Shown: piece after piece, positions 32,721 through 44,882 of the stretch
Position numbering within the stretch: position 1 is the first letter of the stretch
How the letters are laid out: each line of letters starts with the position of its first letter
Source: Meriones unguiculatus
Taxonomy: Eukaryota > Chordata > Mammalia > Rodentia > Muridae
Reading direction: 5' to 3'
DNA: 64,000 nt
NCBI RefSeq assembly: GCF_030254825.1
Contig: NC_083351.1
Span: forward strand, 2,984,501 to 3,048,500
The notes under the pieces: generated by a model
The model's database searches: none
Seen by the model: the letters and a program-made list of their open reading frames with translations, nothing else
What the model was told of the DNA's origin: nothing
Translations under genes and position numbers: made by a program

Positions 32721-34204
32721 TGGTTCCTGAGACACAGTCCATTTAAAGAAAATCAACTCACTTCAAAGCTTATTTTCTCCCTGCAGTTGAAGCTTTCATC
32801 CATGTTCAGCGCCCAGTGTTCCAAGAGATGGACCCAGTGCCCTACACGGGTGACCTCATCTCCCACTCAGAGGGGAAGCTGCTGTTGGCTCTGGCAGGCT
32901 GGAGAGAGTTTGGCCGAAGTAGCTGTGAGGCTTTTCTGGTCCCTTCTCTTCAGTTCAAAAGGAGTACTCTGGCTCTTGTGCAAGCAGTTCTGTGAAGAGA
33001 ATTCCTCTCCAACTGGACAGTGTGGCCAGTGACTATCCTTTACAGGCATGAGAAACCAGTCTCACTACAGTGACACAGTCTAGGCCCCTGAAAGGGAGAT
33101 AAATGTTGGATGAAGGGACTCTCCATGAAGCTGCTGCTGCAGGTACAGGAATGTTGATGGTGACTTGTGTCCTCATGAGCCAGTGTTATCTTTTTCTGTA
33201 ACATCCACCCTCCTGTCCCTTGGCCTGTAATTTCTTCGTAGATTGTGACTCTGGCGTTATGGATTGATCTTTATAAGGCTTCCCCATGGCAGCACAGGAA
33301 GCCCTACCCTCTAGGATTGTTTCCTCCTTGATAGCCCTCTAGGGAAAAAGTTGGGAAAAGAGAGAATCATTCTTCACCCACTAATTGTGTGGGGGTCAGA
33401 GCTCACTCCGGGACAGCCGGAGAGGCCCTAACGAAGCTGGTGTGTGATTTACACTGTTGGGCTGTTAGCTAGAAAGAGCTGGTCAGAGCCCAGCCAGGCA
33501 CAGCCCTTGCACTGCAGATTTCCCAGGCTGAGGGAGAAATAGCACGATGGCATCTGTGCCCTCATTAATGCTGGGATCATGCCGCTGGATGAACACAGAA
33601 CATTTCCTCAGCTCCCAGGCCACCAACTCAGCAACAGTCCACATGACTTGCAAGTGACACCTCTCTGGAAGTAAAATCAGGACTCCGGCCAGAGCTTCCA
33701 CAGTGAGCAAGCGCCCAGGTTCCCTGGACCGCAGTGTGGGCGCAGAGATAACCACAGAGAAGCTCGCCAGCCTTCGCCCCTCAAGGTCACTCCCCAGCAT
33801 GGCATCCCACTCTCTGGAGAGCTCACCGAGAGCGCACGCATCCGCTCTGTCTCCTTGCTTCCAGCTTCACTGCCTGCTGCTTGGTGCCAAGCTCCCCCTC
33901 TCCCCCCTCCGGCGGCCTCCACTTCCTGTGTCTTCTCTTCTTGTTGTTCCAGACAAAACCTGCTATGAGAGAATGACTCTGTCATCGTTCTCCTTCAGGA
34001 CCTTGACAAAGAATCAGAAATCTGCTGGGGGAAAGGGAGGAGAGAGGAAGTGGGGAGGAGATGAAGTGAGAGATAGAGATGGGGAGAGATGAAAAAGGGC
34101 AAGACAGGCTGTTCCCAGTAGACCCTCACAGGAGCCCCAGCTCCTCCCTCCACCTCTGACACAGGTCTTTTCTCTTTTCTTCCTTCCTTTCTTTTCCCTT
34201 CCCT
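32721..34204. other. Unassigned unique sequence
   Basis: No repeat or gene recognised. Opposing frames at 33483-34092 (to 129 codons) lack known features. Confidence 0.4.
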
Positions 34205-34580
34205 GTTCTCTCACACCCACTAATGGAGAGCTCACATCTACTCACAGGTAGATCACACCCACTCATGGAGAGATCACACCCACTTACAGGGGAAATTGTG
34301 TCTACAAGATGGTGATGACCATGTCCTCTCATTGGCGGGACAGCGTGTCCTCTTCCTGGGAGATACTATATCTATTGCGTAAAGATTATTTCCACCATTG
34401 GGAAAATCACATCTGCACATCGAGAGAACACAGTATCTACTTACTTGTGAGAGACCTTGTCTACTCATTGTACAGAGGAGATCATGTCTGCTCACTGATG
34501 ACGTGCTCACTGGGAAACGATCGTGCCTTCACCGCTTACATTCACCACCCTGTGGTGGCGATATCTCCACGTGTCCAGTC
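34205..34580. repeat. Degenerate minisatellite, about 21-28 bp period
   Basis: Recurring 'gatcacaCCCACT', 'atcacatctgca', 'gagatcatgtctgctcactg' and 'ccttgtctactcattg' at irregular spacing indicate an old, strongly diverged tandem array around a motif like 'gagatcacatctactcac'. The frames inside are by-products. Confidence 0.55.
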
Positions 34581-34754
34581 CATGAATATTACATGAGTTT
34601 GTGAATCTGTAGCTCCCCTGTGCCCGCTGTAATGGCCCCAGGCATCGCTCTAGGGCAGCCTTTTTCACTGCCTAGGATCTCCCAACTCGGTCAGCAACTC
34701 CCTCAGCTCATCCCATGCCAAAGGATGCCACACCAAAGGCTCAGCCAAAAGCCA

Positions 34755-34960
34755 CCTCCTCCCAGATGAGTGAGTGTTTGCCTGGACATACATGTGTGCA
34801 CCAAATGCATGCAGTGCCCATGCAAGTCAGAAGACAGCACCAGGCTTTCTGGAACTGGAGTGATGGATGGTTGTAAGCCACCGTGTAGACCCAGGCTCTC
34901 AAAGAGCACAGTCCTTGCTCTTAGCCACTGATCCATCTCTCACCCCTCACCCCCAGGGCA
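34755..34960 (-). repeat. B2/B3-class SINE
   Basis: Reverse-strand: GT/CA-mixed tail region, 'ggaactggagtgatggatgg', 'agcacagtccttgctcttag' and 'ccactgatccatctctcacc' (34926-34945). Confidence 0.78.
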
Positions 34961-35589
34961 CATTCTTGATCTCTGCAAGTCACTAAGTCCCTCGAAGGAA
35001 ACTGGCTGAGCTCACATGGAGCTCTGTCATACTCTGTGATGAGATCATTCACCCGCAGCACCCCAGAACCCCTTGGCCCTATCTCCGACCCTATTAATTA
35101 CTCTAAGGTCTGTGGAGAGAGATTATTCTCTCTCTCTTTCTTCCCTAGTAGAACACAAGAGAACAGAATATTTTGGACAAGATAACCCCTGTGGTCTCTC
35201 AGATAAAAGCTCTGTCTTATCTCCAGCAGCTTAAATTAATATTAGGCTTAGGAGGTCTGGGCCTTATCTTGCATCTCTCCCACTGCCCTGCATTTACAGA
35301 AGTCCTTAGAGTGCACTATGTGGGCACAGAGTGAACCTCAGCCCAGGAGTTCATCACTGAATTCCAGAACCTTTCTTTGGCAGAAGCCAGACACTGAGCT
35401 GAATGCTGGGAATGAAAGACGAGCAGAACACAGTCCATATCCCCAAAAGTCAGGCTAGGAAAACAGCTAAGAAGCCAGCGTGTGCAAGCCAGTGATTCCC
35501 CACAGACCAGTGGTGCACCTGCACCCCCGGGGCTGGGCGCTTCCATAGTGAGGACTGCTGCTAGTGGGGAAGCCATGGTACCAAGATGC
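34961..35589. other. Unassigned unique sequence
   Basis: A short (CT)n lies near 35127-35140. Nothing else recognised. Confidence 0.4.
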
Positions 35590-35640
35590 TTTCTCCCCTC
35601 CCCTTCCTTCTCTCTGCCTCTCCCTCTCTCTGTGTCTGTT

Positions 35641-35674
<34 letters not shown>

Positions 35675-35800
35675 CTCTCTGTATGTGTGTGTGTGTGTGT
35701 ATACATGTATGTGGAAGCCAGAAATCTAGCGTCTTCTTCAGTCACTCTCCACCTTCTGTTCTGAGGCAATTGACAATGTTCCATTGTCGATCTGTGCAAC
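35590..35800 (-). repeat. CT/GT-rich tract and B4 SINE fragment
   Basis: A pyrimidine tract with (GTCT)n and (CT)n (35590-35680), then (GT)n, and 'gtggaagccagaaatctagc' with 'cactctccaccttctgttct' (35743-35762), the distal part of a reverse-strand B4. Confidence 0.65.
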
Positions 35801-36439
35801 ACATGGCATCCTGTGCTGTTAACTTGACCTTGAACACATTCTCTCTGGGGAAAGGCGACTGGGAGCCAGCGTTGCCATAGTTTCAGGGACATCCGATTCC
35901 AGCTGGGTTGCTTTGGTTTAAGCCTCACGCTTTCCCCCTTTCTGACTGAAAATCAGCCTGCCAGGAGGCACAATGATTCAAAGTGACATCCATGTGCCCC
36001 ACTGGCATCCCCTCCTTCCTCCTCTAACTAAATCAATGAGGCATCCAAGGCTTTCAGAGGGGACTTCCAGGAATCCTTTCTCAGCAGCCCATAAGCCCTT
36101 GGCCAAATGTCATCTGTCCCTACCTCTTACTCTCCTGGCACCTCACAAAACAGAACGGGCAGCTAGCGGTAGCTGAGGAGAGAAGAGCGGCAGAGACTAA
36201 GTCCTAGCTCTGGGCAGACTGCGAGTCTGGGCCCAGCTAAGGCCAACTTACCTTCCACTTCCGCCCAGTCAAAGAAAGCAGTTTCCTAAGTTCCATTTGC
36301 TAACGTATATCCTGGCCGATTGTACTGAGTACTTTGACTAACTTAGGGGGGCCTACCTTTCCCTTAGAATATCAGAGTCTGGATGCATGCTGTGACACTG
36401 GTCCTTGGCATAAAGGTATACTCAAAAGCAAGCAGGAGC
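35801..36439. other. Unassigned unique sequence
   Basis: Nothing recognised. Confidence 0.4.
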
Positions 36440-36545
36440 CTGGTTTAGTGATGTCTGCAGGAACACTAGAAGGAAGATCAAGAGGAAGATCACAAGTTCT
36501 GCACCAGCCTAGGCTACATCATAAGACTCTATCTTAAATCCTACA
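36440..36545 (+). repeat. B1-like SINE fragment
   Basis: 'caccagcctaggctacatca' and 'agactctatcttaaat' resemble the end of a B1 monomer. The left half is very diverged. Confidence 0.55.
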
Positions 36546-36721
36546 TGTAGCAGGGAGGGCTCATGACGCCATGTCCCTTGCTGAGGAGCTATCGGCTGCC
36601 ATGAAGTGGGGGCCAGTTTTCCTCAGGGATGAAGCCCCTGAGAGGCTGCCCACACTCATAATGATCCTGAATCCATGCCTGCACAGGCAGCGCCAAGAGG
36701 ACTCAGTTGGGATTTAGTGGG

Positions 36722-36876
36722 ATAGAGAGAGAGGGAGAGACAGACAGACAGACAGACAGATAGACAGAGATAGACAGAGAGAGAAGGAGAGACAGACAGG
36801 CAGGCAGATAGAGACAGACAGAGAGAGAGGGAGAGACAGACAGGCAGACAGAGACAGACAGAGAGAGAGGGAAGGG
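36722..36876. repeat. (GACA)n/(GA)n microsatellite
   Basis: Compound purine-rich run of GACA, GATA, GGCA and GA units over about 155 bp, with three similar blocks that suggest internal duplication. It abuts an L1 3' end. Confidence 0.95.
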
Positions 36877-37010
36877 GAGAGCCCATGAAGTTGAGGGAAG
36901 AAAGAAGCAGTAAGAGAAATTGGGATAGTGTTGGAGGGGGTGTGGGGGAGGGGGTTAATCACAGTGTATTATATGCAAGTGTAAAATTCTCAATAAAATC
37001 TAAAAGACAA
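36877..37010 (+). repeat. L1 3' end fragment
   Basis: G-rich 'ggagggggtgtgggggaggg', then 'gtgtattatatgcaagtgta' and 'attctcaataaaatctaaaa', matching the 3' untranslated end of rodent L1 with its AATAAA signal. Confidence 0.7.
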
Positions 37011-37149
37011 GGAATTGAATTGAAGCAATGTTTGTCTGGTTATGTTTTGCAGATAATAAGCAAAGCTGGGTCCTCAATGCAGAAAGCGCCAACACGTTCT
37101 GTAAGGTTCTTACATGACGCTGCATGAGGAATCAAAGAGTGTGTTTTGG

Positions 37150-37460
37150 GGGCCAAGAGGGCAGCTCAATAGTTAAAGAGTTTGCTGTGCAAACAGGGTC
37201 TGAGTTCAAACCCTGGGAGTATATAATCGCAGCCATGGCGGCTCCCATTTGTAATCCCAGTGCAGCCACAGCGGGGTGGAAGGCCAGAAGCATGCAGAGC
37301 CACCAGGGCCAGCACTGACACAACAGCCCTTTCTCAAGCGTGCTGGGAGATGGGACTCTGACATGGGCACACCTGCTGCAGTGCGGCCACACTCTCACAC
37401 CACACACTCTCTCTGCTACCCTGCCTGCCTCACAGGCACAAGAACTTATGCTCCTAACCA
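37150..37460 (+). repeat. B4-type SINE
   Basis: 'ggccaagagggcagctcaat' head, 'gagttcaaaccctgggagta' B-box region, 'ttgtaatcccagtgcagcca' and an imperfect CA-rich end. Confidence 0.68.
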
Positions 37461-37735
37461 CAGGGTGTGTAACAAGTGGGTCACAGTGGCACACCTGTAG
37501 TCCTAGGTTTGGTGGTGGTGAGAGGAGGGCCCCTGGGGTTCTAACCAGCCAGTCTGGCCAATCTATGAACTCCAGTTCGGTGGAGTGCGACTCAGGAAGA
37601 CCTCCTAGGTCAACCGTGGCCTACACACACACATTCACAAACATATACATGCATAAATACACACATACACACAAACACACACATAAACACACACTACACA
37701 CACAAGTACATACCCCATACAAACACAAAGAGGGT
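37461..37735 (+). repeat. B1-like SINE remnant and CA-rich tail
   Basis: 'agtggcacacctgtagtcct' resembles a B1 or ID start. 'aaccagccagtctggcc' and 'caaccgtggcctacac' follow. 37621-37735 is an imperfect CA-rich run. Confidence 0.55.
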
Positions 37736-38270
37736 GTCAATTCCTGAGACTTTTGGAACAAACCCCCACAGACCTGGTGGCTTGAAAGCACAGACTAGTC
37801 ACCCTGGGTTCCCAGAAGTCGGAGATTCCAGTTGAGACGCCCACAGTGTCAGCTTGAGAATGCACGCTCTCTTCCGGAGGCTCCAGCTTGGCGCCTTTCC
37901 CAGCTGCTGGGAGCTGACTGCATTCCTTGGCTTGGGCCTCTCCCTCTGGTCAGCTCCTCTGCCCATTTCCATTCTAGCATCTCTCCGAACACTCTGCCAT
38001 CGCATCTCCCTCCACTCCCCTTTACACGGATCCAGTGAACACAGGCCCGTGGGATCCTTTGCGGCTATAGTCCCACCTCAACTTAAAGTTTTGAAGTCTC
38101 TTTTGCTCTTTCAGGTTCCGAAGTCATGAATTCAAGCATCTCTGAGTGTAATCATTCAAGCCCGCTGTGAGAGGCACCAATCCCCAGGCAGGGGACCTTC
38201 AACTATATAAAAACAGGAAAAGCTAAACACAAGCAAACTAGCCATCAAACAAGGGCATGCACGTGCCCTC
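37736..38270. other. Unassigned unique sequence
   Basis: No recognised gene or repeat. Confidence 0.4.
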
Positions 38271-38750
38271 TCTGCGGCTGACTGCGGGTGGTGTGAGTGC
38301 GGGTGGTGTGACTGCGGGTGGTGTGAGTGCGGGTGGTGTGACTGCGGCTGACTGCGGGTGGTGTGACTGCGGCTGACTGCGGGTGGTGTGACTGCGGCTG
38401 ACTGCGGGTGGTGTGACTGCGGGTGGTGTGACTGTGGGTGGTGTGAGTGCGGGTGGTGTGAGTGCGGGTGGTGTGAGTGCGGGTGGTGTGACTGCGGGTG
38501 GTGTGACTGCGGGTGGTGTGACTGCGGCTGACTGCGGGTGGTGTGACTGTGGGTGGTGTGAGTGCGGGTGGTGTGAGTGCGGGTGGTGTGACTGCGGGTG
38601 GTGTGACTGCGGGTGGTGTGACTGCGGGTGGTGTGACTGCGGGTGGTGTGACTGCGGGTGGTGTGACTGCGGCTGACTGCGGGTGGTGTGAGTGCGGGTG
38701 GTGTGACTGCGGGTGCTGTGACTGCGGGTGCTGTGACTGCGGGTGGTGTG
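38271..38750. repeat. 15-bp minisatellite with CpG in nearly every unit
   Basis: A 480-bp array: about 28 units of ACTGCGGGTGGTGTG plus six 10-bp short units ACTGCGGCTG. Variants occur at fixed positions: AGTGC for ACTGC, ACTGT (CpG lost) and GGTGCTGTG near the right end. The short unit is followed by similar runs of variants more than once, indicating higher-order duplication. Because 15 is divisible by three and the unit lacks stops, several frames are open on both strands (up to 275 codons on the minus strand). They are repeat artefacts, not genes. Confidence 0.97.
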
Positions 38751-39808
38751 AATGGCGACTGCCTGGGTTCTCGCCGCGCCTTCCTCTCTCTGATGAATTG
38801 TGATCTAGAAGCCAAAGAAACACCCGACCATCACTACCAAGTTGGTTTTGGTCAGGGTATTTTTTTACCACAGGAGCAGACATGGGGCAAGATAGAACCC
38901 GGGTGCAAAGGGGCTGGGAAGGAGGTCCAGCCATCTCTGCTTTGTCTTGGCCCCAACAGCTACACCGGGGTTCCACTGGAAGAACCACAGTGGTTAGAGA
39001 GGCAGGGAGATCTGCCATTCCCTTTGATCCACGCTCAGAGATGAGGCTGATTCGATACCCCTGGAAAAGCACCCTTAGGCTCTATCCGGGAACCGCTCGT
39101 CAGCAGAGGCCATCCCTAGACACAAACTCGTGAGCCCATCATCACCGGAGAAAGCTCACTGCTGCGCTTGTGTGGACACCCTTTCCCGCTTCCTGTCTCT
39201 GGGGTCCATAACTAAGGAGGTTTTAGAGCCCAGAAAGGGGAGGAAGGGCAGAGGTGACCCCCTTGCTCCCTGTATCTCACAGCCACACACATGCACATCC
39301 AAGTTTCTCTGGTGAGGGTCTGGCCCACAGATAGTCAAAATTTTCAAAAGATTCGCATAATTAAAAAAGTCTTAAACGAAATTGGAACAATTTTAATAAG
39401 CAGCAGTGACTAGAAAGCAATTAAGGCTGCTGGACATCGTTAAATAATGGGAAAGGAGGGTTAATAGCATGGTTAATGAAAGAGATGGGGAGGAAACATT
39501 CCTAAGGACTTGAGACAGCTCAGTAAGCCAGGTTCAGGTTCATGGTAGACATCTTTTATTTTTGCTTGCCCAGCACCTCTTCCTCTTAATTTTCCAAGGG
39601 AGAAATACATTTCTCCACTTCCCTGTGGTGAGAAAGAGGTTGTCTGCTACCAACATCTGTTTCAGTGGAAAAGCTCTCCCCCAAATACAAATGTAGACAG
39701 ACCTATGATTCAGGCCTTGTCAGTCAAAGCAAGTCAGATCTGCATTCAGAGCACAGTGGGCATGGGGATGGAGTGGAGGTCGCCAAGAGACCTCAAGATG
39801 GCAGGCGG
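38751..39808. other. Unassigned unique sequence
   Basis: 39340-39480 is AT-rich and non-repetitive. No gene or repeat recognised. Confidence 0.4.
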
Positions 39809-39822
39809 CCCCCCCCCCCCCC
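39809..39822. repeat. (C)14 homopolymer
   Basis: Fourteen C residues in a row. Read length may be unreliable in the assembly. Confidence 0.95.
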
Positions 39823-40945
39823 GCTCAGCATTCTAGGCCTCTTCAGATTGTATCAAAGCCATCAGACTTGAGCCTCTGCTCTGCTTGCTGTTAATGGGTT
39901 ACTCAATCTTGTGGTGCTGGAGATTGGAATTCTATCAAGCTTCCCACTGGCCACAGGAAGCATTCTGTCCTTTCGTGAGACGTGGTTTTGTGTTTCTGTC
40001 TTTATCTCCACCACATAGCAGATGCAGAAGCGCCCAGGCAGAGACGGGTTTGTCCTGCAGTGGCCCGAAGCTGCCTCCCAGAGAAACTCTGGTTCCCACA
40101 GGAGCCCACATCCAGACAGGAAGCCAGGACAGAGAAGACCATCCAGCTGCCTGGATGTGAGGGGCAGCTGGGGCTACCAGCACCCTGGAGAAGTTGGTAT
40201 TGCACCTCCATCAGCTGCAGACAGATGTGAGGTCTGTCTGTGTGGCTGGGGGCTGGGTTAAATTCTCCAGGAGCTCTGGTTCTGCACACTAGTGCAATAC
40301 TTCTTTCTCGGGGATTGCAAACCTGGTTCCCTGTTCCTGATGTCCACTGATGTGTTAGCTGGGTGACACATCAGGGAAGCTGGGTGACAGGGCTGCCTCA
40401 GGCTGGACCCACCAGGGGCTTGGAATGGCTATTCTGTCTATAAATCTTATATGTTATCTTCAGTGACACCTATTTCCTGAAGCTATGATTCAGAGTAGAG
40501 CTACCTTTGTTTCCATGAGTGTCGCAAACAACCCCAGTCCCAAACAGTAGACTTACTGGCAAATTTGTACTATTTTTTAAACTTTTAAAATGAGCAATTG
40601 ACAGAATTAGAAAAAAGTTAAGAAATAATGAATTTTAATTCAAAATAATACCCACTGGGGTGGGATGGAGGATCTTAAAGGAAATTTACAGTCTAAGCTC
40701 AAAAACAACATTTCCTTGTGACCAGACGGGACCAGGGTGGGAGAAGCACCTAAAAAAGATTTTGGTGATGGTATTGCCACCTCACAGACCAGCCTCTGTG
40801 TGTTCTCCTCAGAAATCCCTGTGCCCATGCTGAGCAATGCAATCCCAGGTGGTCTCGTCCCTAAGCTCATGCACCAAGCATGTCTCTGATGAACGACCTT
40901 TGAGTCTGTCAGTCTGGACCTCAGAGAAGAAGAATTCCTAGTTTC
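39823..40945. other. Unassigned unique sequence
   Basis: AT-rich around 40555-40650. Overlapping frames at 39885-40289 are mutual shadows. Confidence 0.4.
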
Positions 40946-41325
40946 CAGATGTCTTCCTTTGCTTTCTGTTGCTGAGATAAAAATGACTCTGGAAGGAAAC
41001 AGTTTATTTGGCTTAGGCATCCCTGTCACACTTCATTGCTGAGGACAGGGATTCACGTCAGGACAGGGCTTTGCGCAGGAAGCTGAGGCAGGACCTGTGG
41101 AGGAATGCTGCTTGCTGGCTCACTCACTGCCTCGTGCCAGCTAGCTCTGTCACACATCCTGGGACCCCCTGCCTAGGGTTGGTGCCTCCCTGAGTAGGCA
41201 GGGCCCTTCTGCCTGGATTAGCTACCCAAACTGTGCCCACTGAGTAGCTAATGAAGAAGCTCTTTCCACAGATGTCCTCTCTTCCCAGATGACTCCAGGT
41301 TTTATCAAGATGGCCATGAGGACAA
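40946..41325 (-). repeat. MaLR-type LTR (MT class)
   Basis: Reverse-strand: 'tttctgttgctgagataaaa' (40963-40982) at the left, then MT-class body, and 'cccagatgactccaggtttt' (41285-41304) corresponding to the 5' part of the LTR. Confidence 0.8.
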
Positions 41326-42249
41326 ATCAGGAGAGCAGTCCACGCAGAAACTCCAAGAAAGGGCTGAACACTCTCCAAGTCAGTACCCGGCGTGGGGCCT
41401 GTGGGCCACATGGCTCTGAGCTCTGGTACACACCATGCTGGGCAGACAGCGCCTCTGTACTGGGTTCCTTTTCTGCTCTCCACCGGCCAAGCCCATCTGC
41501 CTTCTGCTTCCCTGGTTTGGCTTCATTTTGCTTTTCTCTCCAAAGAGATTACCCCTCTGCAGGTGCCTCCAAATCAGACCCTGTCAGGGCTCAGTGGTGG
41601 CTGGAAGGGCTGCCCTTTTGTTTAGACACACTCAAGTCAAGTACACATATGCTGTGACCATCCCAAATCCACCTGACTGTGAGTATGTAAACAAGCGAGC
41701 AAGCAAACAAAAACACAGCCTGCACCCCAGAGCCTCAGATCCAAGCACCCTCCAGTTTGCAGTCCAGTCCTAGCACTGTGGGCTGAGCCCATTAGAAGAG
41801 TCCACCAGGCTGGAGCCAATAAGATCATCAGAAGTGAAAATTCCCTCCTTTCTATCCCAGGTGGGAGAGTTGAGAATGCGGGCACCCACGATGGGCAAGA
41901 CCCCATCTGACCCCAATTACACGCTGCAACTGGAGCTCAGCAGAACAGAAGCTGATGGGAAAACCCAGCTCCTGGCCACTCCTACTTCAACCAGTGTTTC
42001 TAGCCCATCAGCCCTACGCAATTCAGCCCAGGGTGAGGGAGGACCGTGTGTGTGTGGCTCACGGTGGCTTAGTCCTCCAGGAGCAGGCAGCATGAAGAAA
42101 GAAGTCAGCCGCCCAAACCAACCATGCTGCTGGTCAAGGTAGGCAGTGGAAAATGAAGTTTGCATTCTGCTTTCTCCAGCTAGCTTCTGGGGTGTAGATT
42201 GCCTACAGCTGGCCAGCCAGGGGAAGAGAGGAAGGTTCCTGAAGCAATC
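41326..42249. other. Unassigned unique sequence
   Basis: Nothing recognised. Overlapping frames to 126 codons, no known domain. Confidence 0.4.
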
Positions 42250-42530
42250 TATGTTGTCTGTTTCCTGATACTGTAACAAAATACCTGACTGGTTCATTAT
42301 AGAACACGAAGGTTTGTGGGTTCACGGGGCTAGGGGCTAGGACATATAGGAGCATGGCTCTGGAATCCTGTCAGCTTTTTTGGAGAGCCAAGTGCTTCAT
42401 AGAAAGGTGGAGGGTGTCAGTTGATGAGAAAGAGAAAGCAGGACACCGAGACCAGAATGTTTATGAGATCCACCTGTGATGGTGCCTTGTAGCACTATTC
42501 CTGAGGTGACACAACCCAACACCTGTGCAC
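42250..42530 (-). repeat. Old MaLR/MLT-like LTR, diverged
   Basis: 'gtctgtttcctgatactgta' with 'acaaaatacctgactggttc' resembles the complement of a MaLR LTR 3' end. The 'gaggtgacacaacccaac' block near 42504 resembles its 5' half. Confidence 0.45.
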
Positions 42531-42689
42531 ACCAGACAAAGAACTGACAACAGACATGAGTAAGGATACTACCATAGTGTCCTGAAGGAATGAGTTTGTT
42601 GCAGTTAATTATAGGCATATGGCTGAAGTGTTATTTACAGAAGCGCAGATGACTCAAAGAGGGCTGCACCCCTGAAAATCCACCCCAGT

Positions 42690-42880
42690 GTGAGTAACAG
42701 CTCAACAGATTGGAGAATTTCTTCCTTGAAAGATGAATGGTCCAATCTCTTTATCTGTCGTCACTGCTTAAAGGAGCTTGAGTAGAGAGGAGTCTTGTAT
42801 AGCTTGCCAGTGTCAGGGACTTCCTGAGACTTCTGCATTGTTTACTTGTGGAGTCCTAAGAATCCTTGGAGGAAATTGCT
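42690..42880 (+). repeat. Possible old interspersed repeat, copy 2
   Basis: Partner of the 24150-24520 segment; see the shared words listed there. The family is not identified. Confidence 0.35.
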
Positions 42881-43343
42881 GCACAACAGATGGCTGAGTC
42901 TTCACAACTAAACAGCCTCCAGAGACCCCAGCCTCTAAATACCATTAACATATGACTCCAGGATTAGGATTCTGACACAAGGGCACAAACTTCCAGGTTA
43001 TCTGTACATTATATGAGTGACCTTATGTGATTTGAGTCTGTTCCACATTGGCGCTCAGAGACAATAACCCCAAGCACATAAAGATGTGTTGAGCTTCAAG
43101 TGTGTATAAGTTATGTAGAATTTAATGATCTCCCACCCAAGTGAGTTTCTGTTGCCCAGTGACTAATTATTCCTGCCCAAATTGGCAGAAACAAGGCCAA
43201 CATGCCACCCACCGCCTGCTTCCTGTGGGTCGGTACTTGGCAGAGTGGCTTGGCTTTCTGCTCAGTGTCTGCAAAGTTGACATCACTGTGCCAGCCAGAT
43301 GCCACGTTTGTTCTCACCCAAAGCTCAGTTGGGAAAGGACCCT
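42881..43343. other. Unassigned unique sequence
   Basis: Nothing recognised. Confidence 0.4.
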
Positions 43344-43655
43344 TGTTGTGGGTTGAATACGTAGTCTGTCCAAGGATCATGATTTGTATGTTGGTCCTCA
43401 GATGATGATTTTACTTTGAGAGAGAGTAGAAATGTTAGGAGGGTAGGCTACCTGGAAGAAGCAGGTCGCTGGGGTGAGACCATTTCCTGCTCCTGGGTTG
43501 GCTGTGATGGGCTCAGGCTCCACCCCATATTCTCACCTCCGTCTCCATCATGTTTCCTCACTATGACAGGCTGACTCTCTCTGGCACTGTAAGCCAAAAT
43601 AGATCTAAATATTTCCTCCAGTAAGCTGCTTCTGTTAGAGTTGCACAAAGGTGAC
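43344..43655 (+). repeat. MaLR-type LTR (ORR1-like)
   Basis: Starts TGTTGTGGGTTGAATACG. 'ggtgagaccatttcctgctc', 'aagccaaaatagatctaaat' and a terminal region like 'ctgcttctgttagagttg' match an ORR1-like LTR. Confidence 0.72.
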
Positions 43656-44174
43656 AGATGCAGTCTACCTTCAAGCCCCCTTAGGTGGGCAGCAGAGTCC
43701 TTTCCTTGAGGGCACAGAACCCATGGACACCTTTTTACAGATGCTCACAACATAAAGGCATTGTCCCTGCTTGGAGCCTCTGAGTTTCCGAAAGCTAAAA
43801 CCTTCTTTAAAGACTCAAAGTCACCCTGTCTAATGAGAAGGACAACCCTAACTACGTTTGTTCACCTGTCATATACCATCCCCTAGATGTGAGGTCTGTG
43901 TGTCCACCCACACCTGAGGGACGGGTCAGCAGAGTGGAGAGAGCCAAGGACAGGGCACCTGAGGACTGTGTCTTCTATGACATGCCACTGTTTGCTGGGG
44001 CAGCAGAAGGCAACCAAGCCTGCCAGCATCTTCATTAACCTAGCCACTCCCTGTGCTGGACACCGCGCTAAGCTGAGGCCAGAGAGCATGAGGAATGCAC
44101 TGAGGTCTCCTAACTCTGAGGTGGAGTGACAGTTCAATAGTGAAGAGCTAACTCTCACTGCCCCAGAATCTACC
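43656..44174. other. Unassigned unique sequence
   Basis: Nothing recognised. Confidence 0.4.
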
Positions 44175-44450
44175 TTTTAAGAAGCCAGATGTGGTAGTAA
44201 ATGCCTGTGATCCCAGCACCAGGAGAGCAAAGGCAGGCAGATCCCTGGGTCACTGGACCTCGGTGATGTCCAGACCAATGAGGGACACACACAGGATCAC
44301 TCAACCAATCAATCTTAAAACTAACTAACCCCGGTAGCTTGTGACAGGGCATGGTAGCTCCTGCCTACAGTCCTAGAACTCAGGAGGATGAGGCAAAAGG
44401 ATATTGAGTTCAAGTCTCTCCTGGAGTCCACAGGGAGACTGCCGTGAAAA
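44175..44450 (+). repeat. Two B1-like SINE remnants in tandem
   Basis: First: 'aatgcctgtgatcccagcac' and 'aaaggcaggcagatccctgg' (44200-44250). Second: 'ggcatggtagctcctgccta' and 'ctcaggaggatgaggcaaaa' (44349-44400). Both are diverged. Confidence 0.7.
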
Positions 44451-44877
44451 AGGAATCTTACAACTAGCTAACCAAGAAGAGAGCAAGCCTCACGCCTACG
44501 TTTTCCCACCCCGAAGTGCACACCCTCTCCACAAAACCCGCTGCTCCTCCGGGAAGCACTGCCAGCTGAGGGCTGTGAGCTCAGCCTGCCTCTCAGCCTT
44601 CCTTTCGGTTGACGTGGGACGGGAGGCAGGCCTGGTCTTGCTCAGCAGTCATTCGCCTTCTGTCTTTGCTGATGTAACCCTGATTCATTCATCTAGGTAT
44701 CTCTGTCTGTAGAGAAACCAGGAGATCCTCTCTGCTGTGCACACTCCAGCCCAGTCGGGAGACCGAAGCTCCTCTCTGTCATCTGTGTCCAAGGAAGTCA
44801 GGGCAGGTCTTTGTGGGCTACTAGGAAGGCCTCTCCCTTTTTACCTCTCTCCTGTCCCTGTCCCCTTTCTTCAGGAG

Positions 44878-44882
<5 letters not shown>
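44451..44882. other. Unassigned unique sequence
   Basis: Nothing recognised. Confidence 0.4.

Noticed and set aside
38156..39072. Long minus-strand frames (219 and 275 codons) rich in His-Thr-Thr-Arg-Ser
   Set aside because: They are the 15-bp minisatellite read in frames without stops; the non-repeat ends show no known domain.
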